Part shown: positions 16,316-24,270 of the stretch, one piece after another | Numbering within the stretch: the first letter of the stretch is position 1 | Layout of the letters: the number at the start of each line of letters is the position of its first letter | From: Armatimonadota bacterium | Lineage (GTDB): Bacteria; Armatimonadota; Hebobacteria; GCA-020354555; CP070648 | Reading direction: 5' to 3' | Assembly (NCBI GenBank): GCA_035527535.1 | Contig: DATLAK010000024.1 | Coordinates: forward strand, 1-40,157 | Length of the DNA stretch: 40,157 bases | Notes under the pieces: generated by a model | Seen by the model: only the letters and a program-made list of their open reading frames with translations | Database searches by the model: none | Told to the model about the DNA's origin: nothing | Position numbers and translations under genes: made by a program

Positions 16316-16343
16316 GTAAGGGCCGTTCGCGAACCGCCCTTAC
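16316..16343. repeat. GTAAGGGC/GCCCTTAC palindrome
   Basis: This 28-base inverted repeat has a single mismatch and lies 15 bases before the oxidoreductase start. Its outer arms resemble the GTAGGGGC/GCCCCTAC palindromes elsewhere in the window. Confidence 0.7.
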
Positions 16344-16383
16344 AACTCTGCGGTCTCCGCGGTGGAATCCCTTCCGCCCGGGT

Positions 16384-17982
16384 TCAGCCGCGCACGAACC
16401 CCGGCCCGCGCAGCACCCGTCCGGGGAGCGCGCCCGTGAGCTCTCCGTCGCGGGCCACCGCCCGCCCATTGACCCACACGCCGCGAATCCCTGCCGGGGG
16501 CTGGATCGGATCGTCATAGGTGGCGCGGTCGGCGATGCGGTCGGGGTCGAACAGAACGAGATCGGCGTAGGCGCCGCGGCGGATAATGCCGCGGTCCTCC
16601 AGCCCCAGGCGGCGCGCCGGCAGGCTCGTCAGCTTGCGGATCGCCTCGCTGAGGCCGATGGTTTTTCGCTCGCGCACATAGTGCCCGAGCACCCGGGGGA
16701 AGGTTCCGAAGGCGCGCGGATGCGGCTTGCCTCGCGCCAGCGGCCCGCTGGTTGCGCGGGCGGCGGCGTCGCTGCCCACCATCACCGCCGGGTGGCGCAG
16801 CACCCGCTCCACATCCTGCTCGCTCATGGCGAACCGCACCATCGCCACATGCCCGCGCTCGCGCACCAGCAGCTCGATCACCGCCTCGGCCGCGCTCAGC
16901 TTCAGCCGGCGCGCCACCTCCGCCATCGTCAGCCCTTCCGCCCAGCGACACTCTTCGCTCATGACCTGCGAGACGCGGATGCGCTCCCAGTCCTGGCGCG
17001 GGCGGCCTTTCAGCTCCGCGGCGGCGCGGCGCCGGACTTGCTCGTCTTGCAGGCGGTTCGCCGTTGGCTCCGCCCCGCCCTCCTGCGCCCACTCCGGCAG
17101 CAGCACGTAGAGTGCGGTGGCGGTCGCGGTGTAGGGATACTGGTCGGCGGTGACCTCCATGCCGTCTGCGCAGGCGGCGTCCAGCCGCTCGAGGCTGCGC
17201 TCAACTAATCCCCAGTTCGCCTCCCCGCACACCTTATGGTGCGAAAGCTGCACCGCGCATCCGGCGCGTCGGCCGACCTCGAGCGCCTCCTCCACTGCCT
17301 CGAGCAGCCGCGCGCCCTCGCTGCGCACGTGGGTCGCATAGAAGCCGCCCATCTCCGCCACCGGCCGGCACACCGCGGCCAGTTCCGCGGCATCGGCCGC
17401 GATGCCGGGCGGGTAGATCAATCCGCTCGACAGGCCGCACGCCCCCTGGCGCATCGCCGCCGTGACCAGCTCCTGCATGGTGCGAATCTCGGCCGGCGAG
17501 GCCGGCCGCCGGCGATATCCCATGGCCGCCGCGCGCAGGTTGCCATGCCCCGCCAGGCAGGCGAAGTTGAGCCCGATGCCGCGCTGCTCCAGCAAGTCCA
17601 GGAACTCCCCCAGCGTCTCCCAGGCGACTTTCATGTCGAATTCGGCCAGAGCCGCCTGCGCCTCGGCGCGCACCGTCTCGACCATCGGCCCGGGCGAGTC
17701 CCCGCAGTTGCCGCCGACCTCGGTCGTCACCCCCTGCAGCACCTTGCTCTCCGCGTGCGGCGCCGCCAGCAGCAGGTGGTCGGAATGACCGTGGAGGTCA
17801 ATGAACCCCGGCGCCAGCGCCAGCCCCGCGCAGTCGAGCACCTCGTAGGCGCACGCGCCCTCCGCGTCCCCGACCAGGGCGATGCGGTCGCCGGCGACGC
17901 CGGCGTCGGCCACCACCGGCGGCGTCCCCGCGCCGTCATAGACGGTGGCCCCGCGGAAAAGGAATGTCAGGTCGCAAGCCAT
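16384..17982 (-). CDS. N-acyl-D-amino-acid deacylase (D-aminoacylase)
   Basis: This amidohydrolase-superfamily enzyme hydrolyses N-acyl-D-amino acids to the free D-amino acid and carboxylate. The 532-residue protein begins with the small beta domain (FLFRGATVYDGAGTPPVVAD), then PGFIDLHGHSDH with metal ligands His64 and His66, and GVTTEVGGNCGDSPGP with Cys93, the unusual metal-binding Cys of D-aminoacylases. Further family motifs are LSSGLIYPPG, YATHVRSEG, QLSHHKVCG, DQYPYTATAT and VMVGSDAAAR, then HPRAFGTFPRVL and ADLVLFDPDRI at the end. ATG 17982 is the start; the open frame continues upstream by 135 residues without family similarity. It may recycle D-amino acids from peptidoglycan, an inference from family. 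Confidence 0.92.
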   Translation of the reverse strand: MACDLTFLFRGATVYDGAGTPPVVADAGVAGDRIALVGDAEGACAYEVLDCAGLALAPGFIDLHGHSDHLLLAAPHAESKVLQGVTTEVGGNCGDSPGPMVETVRAEAQAALAEFDMKVAWETLGEFLDLLEQRGIGLNFACLAGHGNLRAAAMGYRRRPASPAEIRTMQELVTAAMRQGACGLSSGLIYPPGIAADAAELAAVCRPVAEMGGFYATHVRSEGARLLEAVEEALEVGRRAGCAVQLSHHKVCGEANWGLVERSLERLDAACADGMEVTADQYPYTATATALYVLLPEWAQEGGAEPTANRLQDEQVRRRAAAELKGRPRQDWERIRVSQVMSEECRWAEGLTMAEVARRLKLSAAEAVIELLVRERGHVAMVRFAMSEQDVERVLRHPAVMVGSDAAARATSGPLARGKPHPRAFGTFPRVLGHYVRERKTIGLSEAIRKLTSLPARRLGLEDRGIIRRGAYADLVLFDPDRIADRATYDDPIQPPAGIRGVWVNGRAVARDGELTGALPGRVLRGPGFVRG

Positions 17983-18023
17983 ATCTCCGTTATCCTCGCG
18001 CCGATGCAGCGGCCCCAGCCTAT

Positions 18024-19274
18024 TCAACGCTGTGGATCGCCGGCCCCGCGACTGACATATTGCTCTTGCGGCTGCCCCCAGAAGGCGCCCTTCAGCAGGT
18101 GCCGGATCTGCCCGCGCTGGACGATGCGATCGTAGTTGTCGGCGCAGAAACGGGCGATGCCCGCGGTCTGGGCCGCGGTCGTGATACCGGTGTACACCGC
18201 GAACGCCGATCCCCACACCGAGGGCTGCGGCCAGCGCTCGCTGGCGGCGACGAAAGCTTGCGCTCCGTCGTCCCACAGGCCGACGAGGCCCGCGCGCACC
18301 CGCTCGGCTTCCGCGCGCCAGGGGGCCGCCCGACCGTCGTCGCCCGCCGCCGCGAACATCTCCGCCAGCTTGCGGCAGGCGTCCCACAGCAGCACCGAGC
18401 TGAACTGCTCGTCGCCCATCAGCGGCACGCAGTCCATGAAACTGTACGGGCGGAACCGCCTCGGGTCGGCGATGGTCACCAGGCCGTTATCGGGGTTGCG
18501 CGGCACGAAGCGCAGTCCCCGCTCCAGGGCCTCGGCGGTGCGCAGGAACGGCTCCAGGTCGTCGTGCAGCCTCCAATACTGGTGGCAGACGATGACCATG
18601 AACGGCGACTGATCGGTGGAGCCGTGCGCGCTGAGCTGGTCATCATCGGGGCCGGGCGAATAGATGCCGACGCCGTCGGCGCGCACGCGGTCGGGCATGC
18701 AGCCGTCCGCGCGCTGCGCCGCCGCCAGCAAGCGGTAGCCGTCGCGCAGTTCCTGGCGCGTGAACGCCTGGGGGCTCCCCTCGATGGCGTAAGACCAGTC
18801 GCGCACCCAGAACGCACGGTACCATCCGCTCGCATCGGGGGTGAAGATGCGCACGCCGTCCTTGCCGACCGCGGATCCGGCGCGGATGATGCGATCCGCC
18901 TGGGCGCCTAACCATGCTTCGTCCTCGTCGAGCCGGGTCTCCAGGGCTTGCCCCAGGTGCTCGCTGCGAGCCGCAAGGTGCGCCCGCAGCCGCCGCACCC
19001 CGGCCAGGGGCATGCTCGCGCTGGCGACGTAGTCGGCGACGCCGCGCGCATCGCGGTTGATCCACTCGTTGATGCCGGCGGCGCGGAAGTCCGCCACCGC
19101 GGCGCAGAATGTGGCGGCGGCGCGTTCCACATCCACCCGCATCAGGGCGTCCATGAACCATGCCAGCGGCGTCGCCCAGTAGCCGCCGTCCTGGTAGCGG
19201 CCGTCGTCTCTGAGCGCGGACACGTGGGTATTTCCCACTGGCAGCATGCCTCCCCATCGGCGTCGTTGGGTCAT
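18024..19274 (-). CDS. Six-hairpin glycosidase-like protein with permuted order
   Basis: The 416-residue product resembles (alpha/alpha)6-barrel glycoside hydrolase-like proteins of uncharacterised function. WYRAFWVRDWSYAIEG, DGCMPDRVRADG, STDQSPFMVIVCHQYWR and LLWDACRKLAEM follow each other as in relatives. However, YQDGGYWATPLAWFMDALM, which I know as a near-C-terminal element, lies at residues 27-45 here, ahead of everything else. The protein then ends at RHLLKGAFWGQPQEQ, just where relatives continue into that element. This looks like a circular permutation, or recombination between tandem paralogues. No signal peptide is seen. ATG 19274 or 19247 may be the start. It diverges from the FTRc gene by only 71 bases. 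Confidence 0.6.
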   Translation of the reverse strand: MTQRRRWGGMLPVGNTHVSALRDDGRYQDGGYWATPLAWFMDALMRVDVERAAATFCAAVADFRAAGINEWINRDARGVADYVASASMPLAGVRRLRAHLAARSEHLGQALETRLDEDEAWLGAQADRIIRAGSAVGKDGVRIFTPDASGWYRAFWVRDWSYAIEGSPQAFTRQELRDGYRLLAAAQRADGCMPDRVRADGVGIYSPGPDDDQLSAHGSTDQSPFMVIVCHQYWRLHDDLEPFLRTAEALERGLRFVPRNPDNGLVTIADPRRFRPYSFMDCVPLMGDEQFSSVLLWDACRKLAEMFAAAGDDGRAAPWRAEAERVRAGLVGLWDDGAQAFVAASERWPQPSVWGSAFAVYTGITTAAQTAGIARFCADNYDRIVQRGQIRHLLKGAFWGQPQEQYVSRGAGDPQR

Positions 19275-19306
19275 TCCCGCTGATCCGGCGCGGCTCCTCT
19301 CGCGTT

Positions 19307-19335
19307 TTGCCGCCGCCGCGCGGGCCTGGTATAAT
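19307..19335 (+). promoter_or_regulatory. Sigma70-type promoter, near-leaderless transcript
   Basis: TTGCCG (19307-19312) and a perfect TATAAT (19330-19335) are 17 bases apart. The ATG of the next gene starts only 11 bases after the -10 box, so the transcript would have about 3-5 leader bases, or none, and no room for a ribosome-binding site. Confidence 0.75.
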
Positions 19336-19345
19336 AACTTTCGCC

Positions 19346-19699
19346 ATGAACGACCCCGACACCCGCACGGCTGACGCGGAGGGTTTGGCGCGCGCGCGCC
19401 GCCTGGTCGAACGCCGCCTGGAGCGCTACCTGCGGCGCAGCCGGTACCGGCTGTTCCCCGACGAGATGGTGGTGCGCAGCCTGGTCACGCGCCTGGCGCG
19501 CAACCTGCTCGAGCGTGGGCGGCAGTACTGCCCCTGCCGCAAGGTCGCGGGCGACCGCGACGCCGACCGCCCCAACATCTGCCCCTGCCGCAGCCACCGC
19601 GACGAGATCGCCCGCGACGGGCACTGCGAATGTCGGCTGTTCGTGAGCCAGGAGTTCGCCGAGCGGCATGGAAGGATACAGGCCGCGGATGAACGGTGA
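19346..19699 (+). CDS. Ferredoxin:thioredoxin reductase catalytic-type protein
   Basis: The 117-residue protein carries the Cys signature of the catalytic subunit of ferredoxin:thioredoxin reductase: CPC at 62-64, CPC at 79-81 and HCEC at 93-96. In that family these Cys bind a 4Fe-4S cluster and form the redox-active disulfide. Spacing (CPC-x14-CPC-x12-CxC) differs from the plant-type CPC-x16-CPC-x8-CHC. The N-terminal 60 residues are an Arg-rich helical region. ATG 19346 follows a TATAAT box by 11 bases. A thioredoxin-like gene follows 43 bases later, a natural partner. The variable subunit of plant-type enzymes is absent, as in simpler prokaryotic systems. Confidence 0.9.
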   Translation: MNDPDTRTADAEGLARARRLVERRLERYLRRSRYRLFPDEMVVRSLVTRLARNLLERGRQYCPCRKVAGDRDADRPNICPCRSHRDEIARDGHCECRLFVSQEFAERHGRIQAADER

Positions 19700-19742
19700 T
19701 CGGCAGGACCAGACAATTCGGAAACCTATGGGAGGAGACAAC

Positions 19743-20273
19743 ATGGCACTCGCGATTGGGGACCGGGCGCCCGCTTTCAACCTGCCGGGCGTGGACGGGC
19801 GCAACTACGCGCTCGCGGATTTCGCGGGCAAGCGGGCGCTCGCGATCATCTGGTCGTGCAACCACTGCCCGATGGTGGTCAGGTACGAGGATCGCATGGT
19901 GGAACTGCAGCGCGACTACGCCGACCGGGGGGTGCAGGTGGTCGCCATCAACTCCAACGACGTCGCCCGCTACCCCGATGACAGCTTCGAGCGCATGGTC
20001 GAGCGCGCGCGCGAGAAGAGGTTCAACTTCCCCTATCTGCGCGATGAAACTCAACAGGTGGCGCGCGCCTACGGCCCGGCGGTGACCCCGGAGGTGTTCC
20101 TCTTCGACGCCGAGCGCAAGCTGGTTTACCACGGTCGCATTGACGACAACCCCGATGATCCGTCGGCGGTGCGCCGCCGCGATCTGCGCGAGGCGCTGGA
20201 CGCGCTGCTGGCGGGCGCGCCAATCGCGACCGCCGAGACCAACGCCGTCGGCTGCGGCGTGAAGTGGAAGTGA
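19743..20273 (+). CDS. Thioredoxin-like/peroxiredoxin-type protein (CNHC)
   Basis: The 176-residue protein has a thioredoxin fold of the AhpC/TSA-like type: IGDRAPAFNLPGVDG at the start, IIWSCNHCPMV with the redox pair Cys39-Asn-His-Cys42, the VQVVAINSNDVARYPDD strand-loop, and the cis-Pro region AVTPEVFLFD. It ends GCGVKWK, a conserved C-terminal motif of this subfamily with a further Cys. ATG 19743 follows GGGAGGAGA and is preferred over earlier in-frame ATGs. No signal peptide is seen, so it is cytoplasmic. The adjacent FTRc-type gene suggests a ferredoxin-driven thiol pair; the actual client is unknown. Confidence 0.88.
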   Translation: MALAIGDRAPAFNLPGVDGRNYALADFAGKRALAIIWSCNHCPMVVRYEDRMVELQRDYADRGVQVVAINSNDVARYPDDSFERMVERAREKRFNFPYLRDETQQVARAYGPAVTPEVFLFDAERKLVYHGRIDDNPDDPSAVRRRDLREALDALLAGAPIATAETNAVGCGVKWK

Positions 20274-20426
20274 CCTGCGGGCGGGGCAACAGCGGACGCA
20301 AGCCGCCCATTACCACTACAAACTTATCCGCCGCGGCGGAATCGCCGCCGGCGGACCTACTCATGTCCCATCACTGCAGCAGCAGATTGGGGACTTGACC
20401 CCACCGAACCGCAAAGGAGCGTTGCC

Positions 20427-21479
20427 GTGAGTCTGCCCGGATTCGACCCTGGAGTGAGCTTTCTTCCCTTGCTGTCAAATGCGGAGACCCGCTCGATCTC
20501 CGCCGAGAACCCGACCGGGGCAAAGGCCGCTGGAGCGCTGGAGTCACCGGATGCCTCGAGCGCCGGCGCCGACCTCGGCAAGGGCTGGAAAGTGCGACCG
20601 TGCATCACCTTGCCCAAGGAATCAACCTGCACCCTCGCCGAGATCAAGGGGCCCGGCACGATTCAGCATATCTGGATAACCGTCGCGGCGAAGGCGTATC
20701 GTGATTGCGTGCTCCGCTTCTATTGGGATGGTGAGGAGACTCCGTCCGTTGAAGCGCCCCTGGGTGACTTCTTCGCCAACGGTCACGGCCTCCGCTACAA
20801 CGTCAGCTCGCTGGTGGTGGCCGTCAATCCCAGTGGCGGTTTCAATTGCTATTGGCCGATGCCGTTCCGTGAATCGGCCCGCGTGACCATTGAAAACCAG
20901 CGCTGGGAGGACATTGCCGGCTTCTTCTATCAGATTACCTACGCTCTAGGCGAGGTCCCGCCGGAGGCCGCCTATTTCCATGCGCAGTGGCGCCGCAGTG
21001 TGACCCCGCGGGAAAAGCCCGAGCATGTGCTGCTCGAAGGCGTCGAAGGCAAGGGCCACTACGTGGGGACTTTCCTGGCTTGGACCCAGCTCGCCAACGG
21101 CTGGTGGGGAGAGGGCGAGATCAAGTTCTTCATTGACGGCGACGGCGAGCACCCCACCATCTGCGGAACCGGGACCGAGGACTACTTCGGCGGAGCCTGG
21201 GGGTTCGGAGACACCTACTGCACGGCTTTCCTCGGCTATCCGCTGTGGCGGCGGGAGCCGGGGGAGGTGCCGAAGCATGGGCTGTATCGCTGGCATGTAC
21301 TCGACCCGATTCGCTTCCGCCAGGACCTACGGGTCGCTATCCAGGCTCTCGGCTGGTGGCCGAACGGGAGGTATCAGCCTCTAGCCGATGACATCGCCTC
21401 CACCGCCTTCTGGTATCAGGCCGAGCCCCACGCTGGATTCCCGGCTTTTCCTCCGGCAAGCGCACGCTGGCCGAGGTAG
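20427..21479 (+). CDS. GH172 / DUF2961 family protein
   Basis: The 350-residue product matches DUF2961, now glycoside hydrolase family GH172, whose known members act on alpha-D-fructofuranosides or D-arabinofuranosides through a jelly-roll fold and assemble as trimers or hexamers. Diagnostic segments are IKGPGTIQHIWITV, LRFYWDGEETPSVEAPLGDFF, FNCYWPMPF, FFYQITYAL and CGTGTEDYFGGAWGF; the Glu in GTEDYF is in the catalytic region. GTG 20427 follows AAAGGAG. No signal peptide is present, so it would act inside the cell. Its stop at 21477-21479 is four bases from a palindrome shared with convergent rsmI. The sugar specificity is unknown. Confidence 0.88.
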   Translation: MSLPGFDPGVSFLPLLSNAETRSISAENPTGAKAAGALESPDASSAGADLGKGWKVRPCITLPKESTCTLAEIKGPGTIQHIWITVAAKAYRDCVLRFYWDGEETPSVEAPLGDFFANGHGLRYNVSSLVVAVNPSGGFNCYWPMPFRESARVTIENQRWEDIAGFFYQITYALGEVPPEAAYFHAQWRRSVTPREKPEHVLLEGVEGKGHYVGTFLAWTQLANGWWGEGEIKFFIDGDGEHPTICGTGTEDYFGGAWGFGDTYCTAFLGYPLWRREPGEVPKHGLYRWHVLDPIRFRQDLRVAIQALGWWPNGRYQPLADDIASTAFWYQAEPHAGFPAFPPASARWPR

Positions 21480-21483
21480 CCGG

Positions 21484-21509
21484 TAGGGGCAAGGCATGCC
21501 TTGCCCCTA
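21484..21509. repeat. Perfect 26-bp palindrome between GH172 gene and rsmI
   Basis: This is identical to the palindrome at 6065-6090. Its right-hand CTA (21507-21509) is the TAG stop codon of rsmI on the minus strand. Lying between convergent genes it could fold in both transcripts and act as a 3' end. Confidence 0.9.
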
Positions 21510-22352
21510 CTTCCCGCGCTCTTCCAGCGCCGCCTGGTAGAGCCGCCCGCGCGGCAGCCCCGTCGCCGCGGCCACTTGCCGCGCGGCATCGCGTAGGGAT
21601 GTACCTTCGCCAACCAGCCGTCGCACCTCGGCGCCGGCGGCGTCGAAATCCCGCGGCTGCGCTGCGGGGGCGCCGGCACCCTCGACGATGAGCGTGATCT
21701 CGCCGCGCGGCTTGGCGGCGGCGAAATGCGCCGCCAGCTCCGACAGCCGCCCGCGCACCACCTCCTCATGCACCTTGGTCAGCTCGCGCGCCGCCGCCGC
21801 CCGCCGGTCGCCGAAAATCTCCTGCATGTCAGCCAGGCATGTCTGCAGACGATGCGGCGCCTCGTAGAATACCAGCGTTTCCGCCCGCTCGCGCAGGCCC
21901 TGCAACGCCCGCCGCCGGGCCGCCTTGCGGCTGGGCAGGAACCCGTGGAACGCGAACCGTTCGCCCGCCAGCCCCGACACCACCAGCGCCGTCATCACCG
22001 CCGTCGGCCCGGGGACGGCAACCACCGCAACGCCCGCCGCCAGGCAGGCCGCAATCAGCTCCGCCCCCGGATCGCTGATCCCCGGCATGCCGGCGTCGGA
22101 GACGACGGCGATGTTCGCCCCCTGCCGCAACCGCCGCACCAGGGACGCCAGCTTCGCCGGCGGACTGTTCTGATGGTAGCTGGTAATGGGGGTGTGGAGC
22201 TCGTAGCGCGCCAGCAGCTTGCGGGTGACGCGCGTGTCCTCGGCGGCGATGAGGTCCACCTCGCGCAGCACCCGCAGCGCGCGCAGGGTGACGTCCTCCA
22301 GGTTGCCGATGGGGGTGCCGACGACGTAAAGGGTGCCGCTGGTGTTTGCCAC
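21507..22352 (-). CDS. rsmI: 16S rRNA (cytidine(1402)-2'-O)-methyltransferase
   Basis: RsmI methylates the ribose of C1402 in the decoding centre using S-adenosylmethionine. The protein has the tetrapyrrole-methylase fold with TLYVVGTPIGNLEDVTLRAL at the N-terminus, AAEDTRVTRKLLARY, ITSYHQNS, the SAM loop VSDAGMPGISDPGAELI, PGPTAVMTALVVSGL and a C-terminal helical part with RGEITLIVEG. A small helix-turn-helix-like extension at the end (GTSLRDAARQVAAATGLPRGRLYQA) is common in RsmI. GTG 22352 gives 281 residues and starts six residues before TLYVVG; ATG 22427 is an alternative. The stop lies in a palindromic repeat. Confidence 0.94.
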   Translation of the reverse strand: MANTSGTLYVVGTPIGNLEDVTLRALRVLREVDLIAAEDTRVTRKLLARYELHTPITSYHQNSPPAKLASLVRRLRQGANIAVVSDAGMPGISDPGAELIAACLAAGVAVVAVPGPTAVMTALVVSGLAGERFAFHGFLPSRKAARRRALQGLRERAETLVFYEAPHRLQTCLADMQEIFGDRRAAAARELTKVHEEVVRGRLSELAAHFAAAKPRGEITLIVEGAGAPAAQPRDFDAAGAEVRRLVGEGTSLRDAARQVAAATGLPRGRLYQAALEERGK

Positions 22353-22485
22353 GATCGTGCCCCGACGCCTTGCACCTTCGACGAGGCGCGCCGCGCCACC
22401 TCCAAATCCCCCGCGCTGGCAGGTCATGGGTAGTGAATGCAGAATCCGCTGGTAGAACGCATATTCGCTACAGGAGGGCCGCCGG

Positions 22486-23043
22486 ATGGCCGCTCCCAAC
22501 AAGACCAAGGCGGTGAAGAAGGCGGGCGCGCCGGGCAGTGCGAGAGAGAGAGTAGAGCGCCTGGTGCGCCTGGCGAAGCGCTCCGGGGCAGTTGACGTCA
22601 AGGCCATCGGCTCCGATACGGTCTTCACCGCGACCTGGGTGCGGTTGAAATGCCAGTACGGGTGCGGGGGGTATGGCGGCTGCCTCACCTGCCCGCCGCA
22701 TTCGCCAACCCCGGAGACGACGCGCAGGCTGCTGGATGAGTACGAGACCATCCTGCTGGTGCACTTCGCGGGCGGGCGGGATGTGCGCAAGGTGATCGCC
22801 AAGCTGGAGCGGGCGGCGTTCCTGGACGGGTTCTACAAGGCATTCGGCATCGCCTCCGGGCCGTGTTACTTGTGCGACGAATGCAACCTGGAGTCGTGTG
22901 TGCATCCCCACGAGGCGCGGCCCTCGATGGAGGCGTGCGGGATAGATGTCTATGCGACCGCGCGCGCCAACGGCTTCCCCATCGAGGTCTGCCGCACCCG
23001 CGACGCCGAGCAGAATTACTACGGGCTGCTGCTGGTGGAGTAG
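22486..23043 (+). CDS. DUF2284 Cys-rich metal-binding protein
   Basis: The 185-residue protein matches DUF2284, predicted metal- or cluster-binding proteins of unknown function. It contains two Cys clusters: KCQYGCGGYGGCLTCPPHSP (about 66-85) and CYLCDECNLESCVHPHEARP (about 127-147), the second ferredoxin-like, followed by MEACGIDVYATA. The tail NYYGLLLVE is also typical. The first 30 residues are Lys/Ala-rich and variable. ATG 22486 follows an AGGAGGG site. It diverges from rsmI, with 133 bases between, and argC follows 43 bases later. No function can be assigned beyond metal binding. Confidence 0.9.
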   Translation: MAAPNKTKAVKKAGAPGSARERVERLVRLAKRSGAVDVKAIGSDTVFTATWVRLKCQYGCGGYGGCLTCPPHSPTPETTRRLLDEYETILLVHFAGGRDVRKVIAKLERAAFLDGFYKAFGIASGPCYLCDECNLESCVHPHEARPSMEACGIDVYATARANGFPIEVCRTRDAEQNYYGLLLVE

Positions 23044-23086
23044 GGGACGCGGAATCCGGCACCCCAATGCTACGGAGGAGCGAAAG

Positions 23087-24136
23087 GTGATTCGAGTCGG
23101 CATATACGGCGGCAGAGGTTACGTAGCGAGGGAGCTCGCGCGGCTCATCGCTGTTCATCCGGATGCAGAGCTTGCATGGTGGCACAGCCGGGAGGCAGGA
23201 ACGGTCGAGGATGTGCATAGGAATCTCTTGGGTACGCAGTTGCAGTTCATTGCCGGGGAGGGCACCCCGGACGCAGACGTGGTCTTCTTGTGCACTCCTG
23301 TGGGTGTCGCCATGGAAGTTGCGCCGGACCTGCTTCGCCGGGGCAGCAAAGTGGTCTCGATGGCTGCGGATTTCCGTATAACGGACCGGAGCGTCTTCGA
23401 GAGTATCTACGGGCCTCATCGCAGTTGGGAGTTGCAGAAGATGGCCGTGTACGGCATTCCCGAGCTGCATCGAGATGCAATCCGCGCCTGCGATCTGGTG
23501 GCCAATCCCGGATGCTTCAGCACAGCCGCTATCCTGGCGCTCGCCCCCTTGGTGCAAATGCCTAACGTTGATGCGGACCACTTGGTTGTAGATGGCATCT
23601 CGGGAACGTCCGGCGCCGGTGCGACGCTGGATCGCTCCGTGCACCATCCGGAGATGTGCAGCACGGTGATCCCATACAACGTTGTCGGCCACCGTCACAC
23701 GTACGAGATGGAGGAGCAGCTTTCACTGGTGGCCCGTCGTTCCGTATGTGTCCACTTCACCTCCCACTACGGCCCCTTCAGCCGCGGCATTCTGGCGACA
23801 TGCCATGCATTCGCGGATCCATTGCCGACCAGAGATGATCTGCTCGACCTGTATGATGCGTTCTATGCCGAGCAGCCGTTCGTGATCGTCAATAGGCTAT
23901 CCGGCAGTCCGCAAGCGGCGTGGCACTACGAGTCGTACCCGAGTGTGCTGGATGTGGCGAGCTCGAACTTCTGCCAGATAGGCATGGATGTAGATCCGAA
24001 GCGGCGCCGCATTGTGATCTTCGCGGCGATCGACAACATGGGCAAAGGAGCATGTTCGGCGGCTGTGCAGAACATGAATCTGATGTTTCGGATTGACGAG
24101 ACAGCAGGCATCAGCATGCGAGGCCTGGGCATTTGA
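23087..24136 (+). CDS. argC: N-acetyl-gamma-glutamyl-phosphate reductase
   Basis: ArgC reduces N-acetylglutamyl phosphate to the semialdehyde with NADPH in arginine synthesis. The 349-residue product has the GxGYVARELARL cofactor strand (IYGGRGYVARE), the active-site VANPGCFSTAAILAL with the catalytic Cys, and GISGTSGAGA, then HRHTYEMEEQL and the C-terminal AIDNMGKGACSAAVQNMNLM. GTG 23087 follows a purine-rich GGAGGAGCGAAAG. The gene is alone, with no argB, argJ or argD next to it. Its third codon positions contain visibly more A and T than neighbouring genes, which suggests a different history, possibly transfer. Assignment as argC rather than the lysine-pathway LysY is by general similarity. 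Confidence 0.9.
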   Translation: MIRVGIYGGRGYVARELARLIAVHPDAELAWWHSREAGTVEDVHRNLLGTQLQFIAGEGTPDADVVFLCTPVGVAMEVAPDLLRRGSKVVSMAADFRITDRSVFESIYGPHRSWELQKMAVYGIPELHRDAIRACDLVANPGCFSTAAILALAPLVQMPNVDADHLVVDGISGTSGAGATLDRSVHHPEMCSTVIPYNVVGHRHTYEMEEQLSLVARRSVCVHFTSHYGPFSRGILATCHAFADPLPTRDDLLDLYDAFYAEQPFVIVNRLSGSPQAAWHYESYPSVLDVASSNFCQIGMDVDPKRRRIVIFAAIDNMGKGACSAAVQNMNLMFRIDETAGISMRGLGI

Positions 24137-24220
24137 TCGTGCCTCGCTGGTTGAGCGACAGAGTCATTGCCGCGGCGCGTTCGAGAGAGGGTGCGAGGGC
24201 ACGGCCTTCCACCCTCACCC

Positions 24221-24261
24221 GTCCCGACCAGTCGGGACGACCTCTCCCTTGAAGGGAGAGG
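24221..24261. repeat. Two adjacent palindromes upstream of mrfA
   Basis: GTCCCGAC-CA-GTCGGGAC (24221-24238) is followed by CCTCTCCCTT-G-AAGGGAGAGG (24241-24261). The latter supplies the purine-rich GGGAGAGGAG that serves as the ribosome-binding site of mrfA. This fills most of the 24137-24270 spacer. Confidence 0.85.
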
Positions 24262-24270
24262 AGTTGGCAC

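Noticed and set aside
20274-20426. Gene or RNA in the spacer before the GH172 gene
   Set aside because: The 153-base spacer contains only short repeat-like sequence (GGGGACTTGACCCC) and the ribosome-binding site of the next gene.
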